DNA of 64,000 nt, taken from positions 33,732-97,731 of the forward strand of contig CANQWC010000005.1 of the NCBI GenBank assembly GCA_947627455.1. The letters run 5' to 3'. The translations under genes were made by a program, and so were the position numbers. Positions 34,157 through 42,990 of this stretch are shown piece after piece (position 1 is the first letter of the stretch; every line of letters starts with the position of its first letter). The DNA is from an uncultured Clostridia bacterium. Its GTDB lineage: Bacteria > Bacillota > Clostridia > Oscillospirales > Ruminococcaceae. Under the pieces are notes generated by a model. The model was not told the DNA's origin. It searched no databases and worked only from the letters and a program-made list of their open reading frames with translations.

Positions 34157-34361
34157 GCCCCTCTGCCACAAGAAAACAAACCGCATAATCTGACGCAAAG
34201 CCGTCAACTTCATCGTTGGCGGCTCTATCATATGCCTGTTTTGTTCCTGCTCGACTGCCCTCGGCGGTAACGATTGCCTCGGTTGTCTTGCAGACAAAAC
34301 ACGGCATATGAGGCGTTCGCGGTGCCCGCTGGGCACTTTTGTTTTCTTATGTCAGAGGGGC
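34157..34361. repeat. Palindromic MITE-like repeat element, copy 2
   Basis: Same orientation and ends as copy 1 at 1567-1834, but shorter by about 62 bases in the left half. Hairpins are kept; at 34322-34336 the stem reads GTGCCC with GGGCAC where copy 1 has GTGCTC with GAGCAC, a compensating base-pair change. It lies between the convergent ends of the giant gene and the P-type ATPase gene. Confidence 0.85.
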
Positions 34362-34370
34362 ATTGGTTTT

Positions 34371-36974
34371 TTATTTCTTTTTTCCGAATATGCCGAGGAT
34401 TCCTGCGATCAGCGGAACGGCGCAGGCAAACAGCAGCGCGGGGACAAGCATTATCGGCGGGAGAGGGGCGGTCTGCATCACCGCAGAGAGCGGCGGCCAC
34501 CAAACGCAGGCGGCGGTGACGGCGGCTGAGATCAGCACCGAAATCAGCAGAGCGGGGTTGCCGAACGGGTTCATCGCGAAGACAGATTTTGTCTCGCTGC
34601 GGCACTCGAAGACGTGAATGAGCTGGGACAGAATCAGCGTTATCAGCGCGGCGGTTCTTGCGGCGCAGAGGTCATAGCCGAGCCTGAGACAGTAGACAAA
34701 ACAGCCGAGCGTGCAACCGCCGATCAGCGCGCCCCGCAGAGCTATTCTCGCCCAGAGGCCGCCGCTCGCAAAGCTGCCCGAAAAATCTTTCGGCTTCATG
34801 CTCATGACCGAATCTTCGGCCTTTTCAAGCCCGAGCGCAACCGCGGGGAGGCCGTCGGTGACAAGGTTCACAAGAAGAATCTGGGTCGGGAGGAGCACCA
34901 CGGGAAGCCCCAAAAGTATCGACAGAAACATCACCGCGACCTCGCCGATGTTGCAGGAGATGAGATACCGCACTAACTTTCTTATGTTCGTGAAGATGCC
35001 GCGGCCCTGTTTTACCGCGAGGCAGAGCGTTGAGAAATTGTCGTCAAGAAGTATCACGTCGGCGGCTTGGCGGCATACGTCGGTGCCGCCCTCGCCCATC
35101 GCGACGCCGATATCGGCAGCCTTGACCGCAGGGGCATCGTTTACTCCGTCGCCCGTCATCGCGACGATGTTGCCCTGAGATTTAAGCGCGTTGACGATTC
35201 GCAGCTTGTCGGCGGGGTCGACGCGGGCATAGACCGCTATATCTCGGCAGGCGCGGGAAAGCTCGCGGTCGCTCATTTGGTCGAGTTCGGCCTTTGTTAC
35301 AGCCTTTCCGCCGCCGCTGAGGATTCCGACCTCTTTAGCGACTGCCTTTGCGGTGAGAAGGTGGTCGCCCGTTATCATCACAACGCGAATGCCCGCTTTT
35401 TTGCACTCCCTGACCGACTTTACAGCCTCTTCGCGAGGGGCGTCGCGCATTCCGACGAGGCCGAGGAAAATCTCGCCCTCGGGGGCGGTTTCGGACATCG
35501 CGAGAACCCTCAGCGCCTCGCTTGCGTATTCCTCAGACTTCGCGATCAGCGCCTTTTTGGCCTCGCGGTCGAGCCGACCGCCGCCCGCCGCAAGCGAACA
35601 CTCGGCGATAATTATATCGGGAGCGCCCTTTGAAAAGGTTCGCTCACGGCCGCCGAGCGACACCGTGACGCTCATGCGCTTTGATTCGCTGTCAAATGGG
35701 ATTTCTGAGAGGCGTTTTGCGGCTTTGAGCTCGCCGTTTTCGGTGATGCCGCACTTCTCGGCCGCAATCAGAAGCGCTGCCTCGGTCGGGTCGCCGATTA
35801 TCTCAAAAAGCCCTCGGGTCTTACGCTCGCGGCCGTCGTCGCCCTCGGCGGGAATAAGCTTTGAGTTATTGCATAGGGCGGCGCAGATCAGCGCATCGCA
35901 GGCGGGGGCGGGAAGCCTTTCGACCCGTGAGCCGTCGGGGTAGGTGACTTTTCCGCGGGTCGAATAACCCGAACCGCTCAGCAAAAATTCATCGCCCGCC
36001 GAAAAAAGCTTCGTGACGGTCATTCGGTTTTCGGTGAGGGTGCCCGTTTTGTCGGTGCAGATGACCGTTGTGCAGCCGAGCGTCTCGACCGAATGAAGCT
36101 TATGTACAAGCGCGTTCTGGCGAAGCATTCTTCTCACCGCGAGGGCAAGCGCGATGGTGACAGTCGCGGGAAGGCCCTCGGGAATCGCGGCGATCGCGAT
36201 GGTTATGCCCGTCATGAGCATGTCAAAGAGCGGCAGGCCGCGGAGTATCCCCGCGAGGGCGACAAGCGCGCAGACAAATATACAGATCGCGCAGAGAACC
36301 CCGCCGAGCTTTGCAAGCTTTTTCTGGAGCGGCGTTCTGCCCTCTTCCTCTGAGCTCATCATGTCGGAGACCCTGCCCATCTGGGTGTCCATTCCCGTGA
36401 GCACCGCCTCGCAGACCGCGTTTCCGCGAACCGCCGAGGCGCCCATATAAACCATGCCGACGAGCGACGGCGCGTGGATATCGCCCTCGCGGTAGACCTC
36501 TTTTTTCACGGCCTCAGACTCGCCCGTGAGCATTGATTCGTCGCACCTTAAATCGCTCTGCTCGAGAATTTTGCCGTCGGCGGGAATTCGGTCGCCCGCC
36601 TCTATCACGAAAATATCGCCCGCGACAAGACGCTCGGCCTCGGTCTCATAAAGCTTGCCGCCCCTGATTACCTTTGCGGTCGGCGCGGTCATTTTTTCAA
36701 GAGCCTCGACCGTCTTCTCGGTGCGGTATTCCTGAATAAAGCCGAGAATCGCGTCGGTGAGAACTATTGCGATGATGGTCACGGCGTCGTAGATCTCGCC
36801 CATGAACGCAGAGATCGCCGTCGCGGCAAGAAGTATCATCACCATGACGTCTTTGAACTGGCCCGCGAAGATTTTCAGCGCTTTCGGCCGCTTCTTCGCC
36901 CGAAGCCGATTTTTTCCGCTCTCGTTGAGAAGCTGCTCGGCGCGCTCTTCGGATAGCCCTTGGTATTCTTTCAT
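34371..36974 (-). CDS. Calcium-type P-type ATPase
   Basis: 867 aa from the ATG at 36974, which has GGAGGGA 6 bases upstream. Exports Ca2+ (or a similar cation) from the cytoplasm at the cost of ATP. All P-ATPase marks are present: TGES in the actuator domain, membrane helix 4 with AIPEGLPA, phosphorylated Asp308 in DKTGTLTENRMTV, KGAPD, TGDH, and TGDGVNDAPA. PEGLP and the C-terminal six-helix part place it with SERCA/PMCA-like IIA/IIB pumps. The ribosome site lies in a hairpin that also looks like the terminator of the upstream flavin reductase gene. A longer frame to 37007 lacks a ribosome site. Confidence 0.94.
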   Translation of the reverse strand: MKEYQGLSEERAEQLLNESGKNRLRAKKRPKALKIFAGQFKDVMVMILLAATAISAFMGEIYDAVTIIAIVLTDAILGFIQEYRTEKTVEALEKMTAPTAKVIRGGKLYETEAERLVAGDIFVIEAGDRIPADGKILEQSDLRCDESMLTGESEAVKKEVYREGDIHAPSLVGMVYMGASAVRGNAVCEAVLTGMDTQMGRVSDMMSSEEEGRTPLQKKLAKLGGVLCAICIFVCALVALAGILRGLPLFDMLMTGITIAIAAIPEGLPATVTIALALAVRRMLRQNALVHKLHSVETLGCTTVICTDKTGTLTENRMTVTKLFSAGDEFLLSGSGYSTRGKVTYPDGSRVERLPAPACDALICAALCNNSKLIPAEGDDGRERKTRGLFEIIGDPTEAALLIAAEKCGITENGELKAAKRLSEIPFDSESKRMSVTVSLGGRERTFSKGAPDIIIAECSLAAGGGRLDREAKKALIAKSEEYASEALRVLAMSETAPEGEIFLGLVGMRDAPREEAVKSVRECKKAGIRVVMITGDHLLTAKAVAKEVGILSGGGKAVTKAELDQMSDRELSRACRDIAVYARVDPADKLRIVNALKSQGNIVAMTGDGVNDAPAVKAADIGVAMGEGGTDVCRQAADVILLDDNFSTLCLAVKQGRGIFTNIRKLVRYLISCNIGEVAVMFLSILLGLPVVLLPTQILLVNLVTDGLPAVALGLEKAEDSVMSMKPKDFSGSFASGGLWARIALRGALIGGCTLGCFVYCLRLGYDLCAARTAALITLILSQLIHVFECRSETKSVFAMNPFGNPALLISVLISAAVTAACVWWPPLSAVMQTAPLPPIMLVPALLFACAVPLIAGILGIFGKKK

Positions 36975-36977
36975 AAA

Positions 36978-37022
36978 AAATCCCTCCATACCCGTCCTTT
37001 TGGACATGTTATGAAGGGATTT
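36978..37022 (-). promoter_or_regulatory. Hairpin covering the ATPase ribosome site, also terminator-like
   Basis: On the minus strand AAATCCCTTCATA (from 37022) pairs with TATGGAGGGATTT (to 36978), with an inner GTCC/GGAC stem and AAAA loop, and then six T before the ATG. The stem contains the GGAGGGA ribosome site of the ATPase gene. It begins 6 bases after the flavin reductase stop codon. Confidence 0.7.
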
Positions 37023-37028
37023 CGGTTT

Positions 37029-37529
37029 TTATGCCTTGTACGCCTTGATTATCTCGCCGATGTAGATTGTGTGGAGGTCGCGGGTGGGGTAGTTGCGCTC
37101 TAAAACCGATTTATCGGTGAAGCTTTGCTCGGTCATCGGCCGGGCGTAAAGCTTTCGGCAGACAAGCACGAGGTCGGCTTCTTTGAATGAAACGGCGCCG
37201 TCGGTGAAGAGGGGAGTCAGCCCCGCTTCGGCGGGTTTGTCATGGTCTCTTCCCGAGACCGTTCCGCAGAGGTTCAGCGCCTTTCGGTAACCGTCGGGGA
37301 AGAAGCTTAAGGTAAATAGCTCTTCGCGGTCGACAAACTCTTTTGTATAGCGCTGAGGCCTTATGTAGCAGGTCGCGACTTCTTTGTTCCAGAGGATTCC
37401 GACGCCGCCCCATGAGGCGGTCATCGTGTTGAAGCTGCCCTCGCGCCCCGCGGTGATCAGGCACCAGTCGCGGCCGATGCGCTCGAACGGGTTGAAGCAG
37501 AGGGTTTTTACGTCGAATTCTTTAAGCAT
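37029..37529 (-). CDS. Flavin reductase-like FMN-binding protein
   Basis: 166 aa split-barrel protein of the flavin reductase/DIM6-NTAB group. The FMN-phosphate region reads WCLITAGREGSFNTMTASWGGVGILWNK, followed by VATCYIRPQRYTKEFVD and LSFFPDGYRKAL. Members reduce flavin with NAD(P)H or act as small FMN-binding oxidoreductases; the partner is unknown. It starts 40 bases downstream of the prs-like gene with GAAAGGGGCG before the ATG, so it may be its cotranscript. Confidence 0.88.
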   Translation of the reverse strand: MLKEFDVKTLCFNPFERIGRDWCLITAGREGSFNTMTASWGGVGILWNKEVATCYIRPQRYTKEFVDREELFTLSFFPDGYRKALNLCGTVSGRDHDKPAEAGLTPLFTDGAVSFKEADLVLVCRKLYARPMTEQSFTDKSVLERNYPTRDLHTIYIGEIIKAYKA

Positions 37530-37569
37530 TGGTTTCGCCCCTTTCTGCCAAGTTTATTCGGCTGAGAGC

Positions 37570-38721
37570 TCAGATATGACTATGCTCTTTTAAGAGCTCG
37601 CGGATTTTTTCGTGGGGGTCGAGGATATCGCTGACCGACATGTCGTGATTCAGCGCGGCGACGAAGTATGAGACATACTTTGAGCAGTCGACCTTTTTGA
37701 ACCACTCGCGGGTGGCGAGCTCGGGGTTGAGATAGCTCAGGTTTGTGCCGTAAACGCCCGTGATGAGGCCCTTTTCGTAGGCGTTGTCGAATGGCGCGAG
37801 GCCGTTTGTGAGTATCGGGTAGGTGGCGTAGGCAAAAATCCTCTTGGCGTTGCGGGCTTTGAGCTCGTTGGCGATGTCGAGGACGGAATCGCCCGAAGAA
37901 ATCAGGTCGTCGGCGATGAAGATGTCTTTACCCGCGACGTCGTTGCCGAGGTATTCGTGAGCGACGATCGGGTTTCTGCCGTTGACGATGACGGAATAAT
38001 CGCGGCGCTTGTAGAACATGCCGAGGTCGACGCCGAGGACGGAGGCGTAGTACATGTTTCGCGACATCGCGCCCTCGTCGGGAGAGACGACCATGAATTT
38101 GTCCTTAGAGAATTCAAGGTCGTCGACGGTGTGAACAAGGGTTTTGAGAACCTGATAGGAGGGGATTATGTTGTCAAAGCCCATCAGCGGGACGGCGTTC
38201 TGGACACGCGGGTCGTGAGCATCGAAGGTTAAAATATTCTCGACGCCCATCGACTGAAGCTCTTGGAGCATCCATGCGCAGTCGAGGGACTCGCGGTAAT
38301 TTCTTCTATGCTGGCGGCCGCCGTAGAGGATCGGCATTATGACGTTGATGCGGTGAGCCTTTCCGCCTGCCGCCTGAATGATTCGCTTGAGGTCCTGATA
38401 GTGGTCGTCGGGCGACATGTGGTTTTCGTGCCCGAAAAGAGGGTAGGTACAGCTATGGTTTCCTGTATCGCAAATGATGAACAGGTCGAGCCCGCGAACG
38501 GTGCTCTCGATAAGTGCTTTTGCGTCTCCCGACTGGAAGCGCGGACATTTGCAGGGGATTAAGAAGGTGTCGATATCCTGACCCGACTGCCTCGCCCATG
38601 TGACGAGATAGTCGTTGATCTTTCGGCCGAGCTCCTTTGCGCCGTCCATCGCGATTATGCCGAGGGGCGCAACGCTTACTGTCGGATTGAACACCTGCGC
38701 GGTCTTTCTGCGTTTTGTCAT
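37570..38721 (-). CDS. prs: Ribose-phosphate diphosphokinase, long clostridial variant
   Basis: Makes PRPP from ribose 5-phosphate and ATP for purine, pyrimidine, NAD and His/Trp synthesis. 383 aa, longer than the usual 310-320. The catalytic flexible loop and ATP site show as GGRQHRRNYRESL, DAHDPRVQNA and VVSPDEGAMSR. The PRPP loop reads DDLISSGDSVLDIA where canonical enzymes have DDMIDTAGT. This pattern occurs in a divergent clostridial branch and may change phosphate control. The ATG follows GGAGGTAA. It may serve as the only PRPP synthetase, but that cannot be seen from one window. Confidence 0.88.
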   Translation of the reverse strand: MTKRRKTAQVFNPTVSVAPLGIIAMDGAKELGRKINDYLVTWARQSGQDIDTFLIPCKCPRFQSGDAKALIESTVRGLDLFIICDTGNHSCTYPLFGHENHMSPDDHYQDLKRIIQAAGGKAHRINVIMPILYGGRQHRRNYRESLDCAWMLQELQSMGVENILTFDAHDPRVQNAVPLMGFDNIIPSYQVLKTLVHTVDDLEFSKDKFMVVSPDEGAMSRNMYYASVLGVDLGMFYKRRDYSVIVNGRNPIVAHEYLGNDVAGKDIFIADDLISSGDSVLDIANELKARNAKRIFAYATYPILTNGLAPFDNAYEKGLITGVYGTNLSYLNPELATREWFKKVDCSKYVSYFVAALNHDMSVSDILDPHEKIRELLKEHSHI

Positions 38722-38793
38722 AATTACCTCCTACCCGAAAGGGGCATAATTTATCTTCAGCTCCGCTCGTCGGAGCAGTTGAAGCGGGAAAAC

Positions 38794-40053
38794 TCAGAAA
38801 TTGTCTCTTTTCTTCTTGCGGGCTCGCCAGACGTTTACGAATATTGTCGCCGCAATCAGGAGAACGAGGAATATCGGCACGAACCAGACGTTTGTATTGT
38901 CGATCTTGAGCTGGTTCCAGAGGTTCTGCATATAGGCGTTGGTGCCGTCGCTGAGGTTGATGAACACCTCGGTGTGCTCGCTGAGGAATTCGTCGGAGGG
39001 GTAGCGCTTTTCATCGTTTTTGACCTCGTCGTCAAGAAGACTGTATGTAACGGCGTTGGGCGTTGAGTAGCCGACGTATTCGCTGTTTGCAAGGGCGATC
39101 TCGGGCTCGCAGAGGAAGTTTATATACATCTCCGCCGCCTCTTTGTTCTCGGCGGTAGCCGGAATACACATCGCGTCGACAAACCAGTTTGTGCCCTCTT
39201 TCGGGATAACGTAGTCAAGGTCGGGGTTGTCCTCGCACATGACCACCGCGTCGCCGACATAATAGGGCGCTATCGCGGCAGAGCCGCCCTCCATCTTGTC
39301 GAAGATCTCGTCCATTACATAGCCCTGAACGATCTCCTTCTGCTGCCTCAAAAGCTCGAAGCAGCGGTCGAGCTCGGCCTCGCTCTCGGTGTTGAGGGAG
39401 TAGCCGAGGTAAGCCTGAGCGATTCCGAACGCGTCGCGGGGGTTGTTGAACATCAGGATATTGCCCGCGTATTTTTCGTCCCAGAGGGCGCCCCAAGAGT
39501 CGATCTCGTCGTCGATCATCGCGGCGTTGTAGATTATCGCGACCATGCCCCAAAGGTAGGGGACAGAGTATTCGTCGTTCGGGTCGTACTGGGCGTGAAG
39601 AAAGCTCGGCATGACGTTGGCGGTGTTCGGTATGTTATTCCAGTCAAGCTTTTGGAGCATGTCCTCGCTGATCATCTTTGAGATCATGTAGTCGGAGGGG
39701 ATTATTATGTCGTAGGTCGCGCCGCCCGAGAGAAGCTTTGAATAAAGCGTTTCGTTAGAGGCGTAGGTCTTATAGTTGACCTCGATGCCCGTCAGCGCCT
39801 CGAAAACCTCGTTGACGTCGACCATTTCATCGTCGTTTATGGACATGTACTCGCCCCAGTTTGCGACGTTCAGGGTTATCTCCTGCCCGTAGAAGCGGTC
39901 ATAGTCGTAGTCGGAGAAGAGCTCGGGGTCGAGGCCGAAGGATTCGAGGATCTCTTCGGTCGGGATACGTTTTTCATCGGCAGGGGAGGAGCCGCAGCCC
40001 GCGAGCGAAAGCATCAGCACCGCGGCAATAAGAAGTGAGATTATTTTTTTCAT
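38794..40053 (-). CDS. potD: Spermidine/putrescine ABC transporter substrate-binding lipoprotein with C-terminal membrane helix
   Basis: 419 aa from the ATG at 40053, preferred over GTG at 40059 because AAGGGGG lies 7 bases upstream. A lipoprotein signal with LSLAGC (Cys20) precedes a type-2 periplasmic-binding fold starting LNVANWGEYM, with SDYMISKM and polyamine-site aromatics and acids (PYLWG, WGALWDEKYAG, PYYVGDA). Unlike classic PotD it ends in a second membrane anchor: a hydrophobic helix (about 393-411) and a basic tail. Last gene of potABCD; 12 bases after potC. Confidence 0.92.
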   Translation of the reverse strand: MKKIISLLIAAVLMLSLAGCGSSPADEKRIPTEEILESFGLDPELFSDYDYDRFYGQEITLNVANWGEYMSINDDEMVDVNEVFEALTGIEVNYKTYASNETLYSKLLSGGATYDIIIPSDYMISKMISEDMLQKLDWNNIPNTANVMPSFLHAQYDPNDEYSVPYLWGMVAIIYNAAMIDDEIDSWGALWDEKYAGNILMFNNPRDAFGIAQAYLGYSLNTESEAELDRCFELLRQQKEIVQGYVMDEIFDKMEGGSAAIAPYYVGDAVVMCEDNPDLDYVIPKEGTNWFVDAMCIPATAENKEAAEMYINFLCEPEIALANSEYVGYSTPNAVTYSLLDDEVKNDEKRYPSDEFLSEHTEVFINLSDGTNAYMQNLWNQLKIDNTNVWFVPIFLVLLIAATIFVNVWRARKKKRDNF

Positions 40054-40065
40054 GCGCACGCCCCC

Positions 40066-40881
40066 TTACTGCCTTGCCGCCCGAGAAAGGGCGAGATCGC
40101 GGCGAAGCTTGCGGTTTTCGATGAGGTTCTTTATGATCATTATCGCGCAGATGACCACAAAGATTATCGCCGAGAGGGCGTTGATCTTCGGCGAGACCTT
40201 GACCCTTGTCATCGATTCGATAGTCACCGAGAGGGGCTCGACATTCGTGCCCGAGGTGAAGTAGGAGACAACGAAGTCGTCGACAGAATAGGTCATCGCC
40301 ATCAGGAAGCCCGAGAAGATGCCCGGCATTATTTCGGGGATAACCGCCTTGAAGAACGCCTGCCTCGGGTTGCAGCCGAGGTCCTGCGCCGCTTCGACAA
40401 GATTCGGGTTCATCGCCCGAAGCTTCGGCAGGACGTTATAGATGACGTAGGGGACGTCGAACGAAATATGCGCAAGGATAAGCGTCGCGAAGCCGAACCG
40501 AAGGTGGAAGTGGGTCGCGAAGAACTTGAAGAGGATCATCAGAGAGATACCCATGATGATCTCGGGGTTGATGACGGGAACGTAGGTCGCGCCCATGAGG
40601 ATCGCTCGGCCCGTTTTTTTCATGCTGTGAATGCCGAGGGCGGCCATTGTGCCCAAAATCGTCGCGAGAACAGACGCGCAGACCGCGACGATGACGGTAT
40701 TCAGAAGCGCGGTGAGGATTCGCTCGTCCCTGAAGAGGTCGCCGTACCAGTGGAGGGTAAACCCTGTCCAGTTGGCGCGGGATTTGGATTGGTTAAAGGA
40801 AAAGACGATGAGAACAAGTATCGGCAGATAGAGGAAGATGTAGAGCAGATACATGTAGATTTTAGATGAAAGGCTTTTCAT
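40066..40881 (-). CDS. potC: Spermidine/putrescine ABC transporter permease PotC
   Basis: 271 aa with six membrane helices and the permease EAA loop EAAQDLGCNPRQAFFKAVIPEIMPGI, which contacts the ATPase. It forms the inner-membrane channel with PotB. The ATG overlaps the potB stop as ATGA, so translation is coupled. Confidence 0.94.
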   Translation of the reverse strand: MKSLSSKIYMYLLYIFLYLPILVLIVFSFNQSKSRANWTGFTLHWYGDLFRDERILTALLNTVIVAVCASVLATILGTMAALGIHSMKKTGRAILMGATYVPVINPEIIMGISLMILFKFFATHFHLRFGFATLILAHISFDVPYVIYNVLPKLRAMNPNLVEAAQDLGCNPRQAFFKAVIPEIMPGIFSGFLMAMTYSVDDFVVSYFTSGTNVEPLSVTIESMTRVKVSPKINALSAIIFVVICAIMIIKNLIENRKLRRDLALSRAARQ

Positions 40882-41687
40882 ATCGGCATGTCCTCCTCAG
40901 ATCCGAACTGATTGAAGAGGCTCATCATGAAGAGCACAATTATCATCAGCACAAGTGCCATCGCCGAGCCGAGATGGGGGTTGTAGGAGTTGCCCGAGAA
41001 CTGCATCTCGATGAGGTCGCCGATGAGGTCGTTTGTTCCGCCGCCGAGCATTCTTGAGATGATGAAGGTCGACACCGACGGCACGAATACCGCGATGACG
41101 CCCGTTGAAATGCCCGGCATTGAGAGGGGGAGAAGAACCTTTCTCACAAGCCTTACTTTGTTTGAACCGAGGTCCTGAGCCGCCTCGATGATACTATGGT
41201 CGATTTTGACCATCACCGAGTAGAGCGGAAGGATCATGAACGGGAGGTAGTTGTAGACCATGCCCAAAATTACCGCTCCCGAGTTGTTTATAAGGTTATA
41301 GGGCCCGAGGCCGATAAGACCCAAGAGCTTGTTTATCAGGCCGTTCTGCTCCAAGAGGGTCATCCATGCGTAGGTGCGGAGCAGAAAGTTTATCCACATC
41401 GGGACCATCAGCAGGACGATAAGGGTGGACTGATTTATCGCGCTCGCGCGGGAGATTATGTATGCCGCGGGGAAGGCGATTATCAGGCAGATGACTGTCG
41501 CGATGATCGCGAAGAGGATTGAGCGGAAGAGGACGGACATGTAGTCCGACATCGCGAAGATGTTTTCAAGGGTGAGACTGCCGTCGGAGTCGGTTATCGC
41601 AAACCAGACCACAAGAGCGAGCGGGACAACGGTGAAGATCAGCACCCAGACGGCGTATGGAACGGCAAGAGCCTTTGACGCCTTCAT
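40878..41687 (-). CDS. potB: Spermidine/putrescine ABC transporter permease PotB
   Basis: 269 aa from the ATG at 41687, which shares one base with the potA stop (TAATG) and has GGAGGAAG upstream; the longer open frame would lie inside potA. Six membrane helices; EAA loop EAAQDLGSNKVRLVRKVLLPLSMPGI. Partner of PotC in the membrane. Confidence 0.94.
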   Translation of the reverse strand: MKASKALAVPYAVWVLIFTVVPLALVVWFAITDSDGSLTLENIFAMSDYMSVLFRSILFAIIATVICLIIAFPAAYIISRASAINQSTLIVLLMVPMWINFLLRTYAWMTLLEQNGLINKLLGLIGLGPYNLINNSGAVILGMVYNYLPFMILPLYSVMVKIDHSIIEAAQDLGSNKVRLVRKVLLPLSMPGISTGVIAVFVPSVSTFIISRMLGGGTNDLIGDLIEMQFSGNSYNPHLGSAMALVLMIIVLFMMSLFNQFGSEEDMPI

Positions 41688-42733
41688 TATTCTTCCTCCG
41701 ACTTGTGCATGATATGGATATTGTCGGGCGTAACGTTCATGCCGATGATCGAGCCCACGTCCTCGCTCTGAGTGGACTGGATTATCCATTTATACCCGAG
41801 TGCGTCGACGGTTATCTCATAGTGAACGCCCTTGAATACAACGTTCTCAACAACGCCGACGATAGCGCCTTCCTGCTGGGGAACGACCTTGATGTCTTCG
41901 GGTCGGATAACGACGTCGACAAGCTCGTCCTTATCGAAGCCCTTGTCAACGCAGACAAATTCCTTTCCCGCGAATTCAACAAGGAAATCGCGCCTCATTA
42001 TTCCGTCGATTATATTCGATTCGCCGATGAAGTCGGCCACAAAGGCGTTCTTCGGCTCGTTATAGATGTCCTGCGGAGTGCCTATCTGCTGAATCATGCC
42101 GTCGCGCATTACCACAACGGTGTCAGACATGGTGAGGGCTTCCTCCTGATCGTGTGTGACATAAATGAAAGTAATCTCAAGATCCTGCTGCATTCGCTTC
42201 AGCTCGATCTGCATATCCTTTCGGAGTTTTAAATCGAGCGCGCCGAGGGGTTCGTCGAGCAAAAGAACCTTAGGTCGGTTCACGAGAGCCCTCGCGATGG
42301 CTATTCGCTGCTGCTGGCCGCCCGACAGTGAATGTATCGAGCGCTTTTCATAGCCTTTCATGTTGACGAGCTCGAGCATTTCGCTCACCCTTGAACGGAT
42401 CTCGTCCTCGGGAAGTTTCTGGATCCTGAGCCCGAATGCGATGTTCTCATAGATATTCAGATGAGGGAACAGCGCATACTTTTGGAACACGGTGTTGACC
42501 TGCCGCTTATGGGGAGGAAGATTTTTGATATTAACACCGTTAAAAAACAAATCACCGCTTGCCATTTCGGCAAAGCCCCCGATGATACGAAGGGTTGTAG
42601 TCTTGCCGCAACCCGACGGCCCCAGAAGAGTTACGAACTGCTTGTCGATGATGTCGAGACTGATGTTTTTGAGGATTCTTTCACCGTCATACTCAACGAC
42701 CGCATTTCGCAAACTGATGATGGTATTTTCCAA
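41687..42733 (-). CDS. potA: Spermidine/putrescine ABC transporter ATP-binding protein PotA
   Basis: 348 aa. Walker [10 protein letters not shown] at 38-46, Q-loop, signature [15 protein letters not shown] near 137, Walker [13 protein letters not shown], and H-loop [10 protein letters not shown]-terminal OB-fold regulatory domain (about 240-345) is typical for the MalK/PotA branch. The start codon is a rare TTG at 42733; AAGGAG lies 13 bases before it, a little far. First gene of the polyamine-uptake operon. Confidence 0.95.
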   Translation of the reverse strand: MENTIISLRNAVVEYDGERILKNISLDIIDKQFVTLLGPSGCGKTTTLRIIGGFAEMASGDLFFNGVNIKNLPPHKRQVNTVFQKYALFPHLNIYENIAFGLRIQKLPEDEIRSRVSEMLELVNMKGYEKRSIHSLSGGQQQRIAIARALVNRPKVLLLDEPLGALDLKLRKDMQIELKRMQQDLEITFIYVTHDQEEALTMSDTVVVMRDGMIQQIGTPQDIYNEPKNAFVADFIGESNIIDGIMRRDFLVEFAGKEFVCVDKGFDKDELVDVVIRPEDIKVVPQQEGAIVGVVENVVFKGVHYEITVDALGYKWIIQSTQSEDVGSIIGMNVTPDNIHIMHKSEEE

Positions 42734-42777
42734 TTACTTTCTTTGTCTCCTTCTTTTTCAAAAATTTCGGCATAAGC

Positions 42778-42813
42778 CAGTATCATTATAATACTGTTTT
42801 TAAAATTTTACAA
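42778..42813 (-). promoter_or_regulatory. potABCD promoter with overlapping palindromic operator candidate
   Basis: On the minus strand: TTGTAA, 17-base spacer, TATAAT (42785-42813). The palindrome CAGTAT, 7 bases, ATACTG (42778-42796) covers the -10 box, a fit for a repressor site. Confidence 0.6.
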
Positions 42814-42906
42814 TATCTAATTGTAAGTTTTTCATTTCATACAAAAATCGACTTCCTCTGAATAATTCTTTTTTGAAAATGAACAAATAAAACCTTTGCC
42901 GAAAGG

Positions 42907-42935
42907 TTGAAATTTCCGAAAGAATAATATATAAT
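42907..42935 (+). promoter_or_regulatory. Promoter of murD
   Basis: TTGAAA, 17-base spacer, TATAAT, about 55 bases before the murD start. It is divergent from the pot promoter; about 90 bases of AT-rich DNA lie between them. Confidence 0.7.
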
Positions 42936-42990
42936 ATATACAGAGGCTTTATGCCGAAGCACCGATCAAATTTGAAAGGAAAATATATAC

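Noticed and set aside
1567..34361. The two like-oriented repeat copies as ends of one large composite transposon
   Set aside because: The 32 kb between them include core glycolytic and repair genes, no transposase, and no target duplication at the outer edges.
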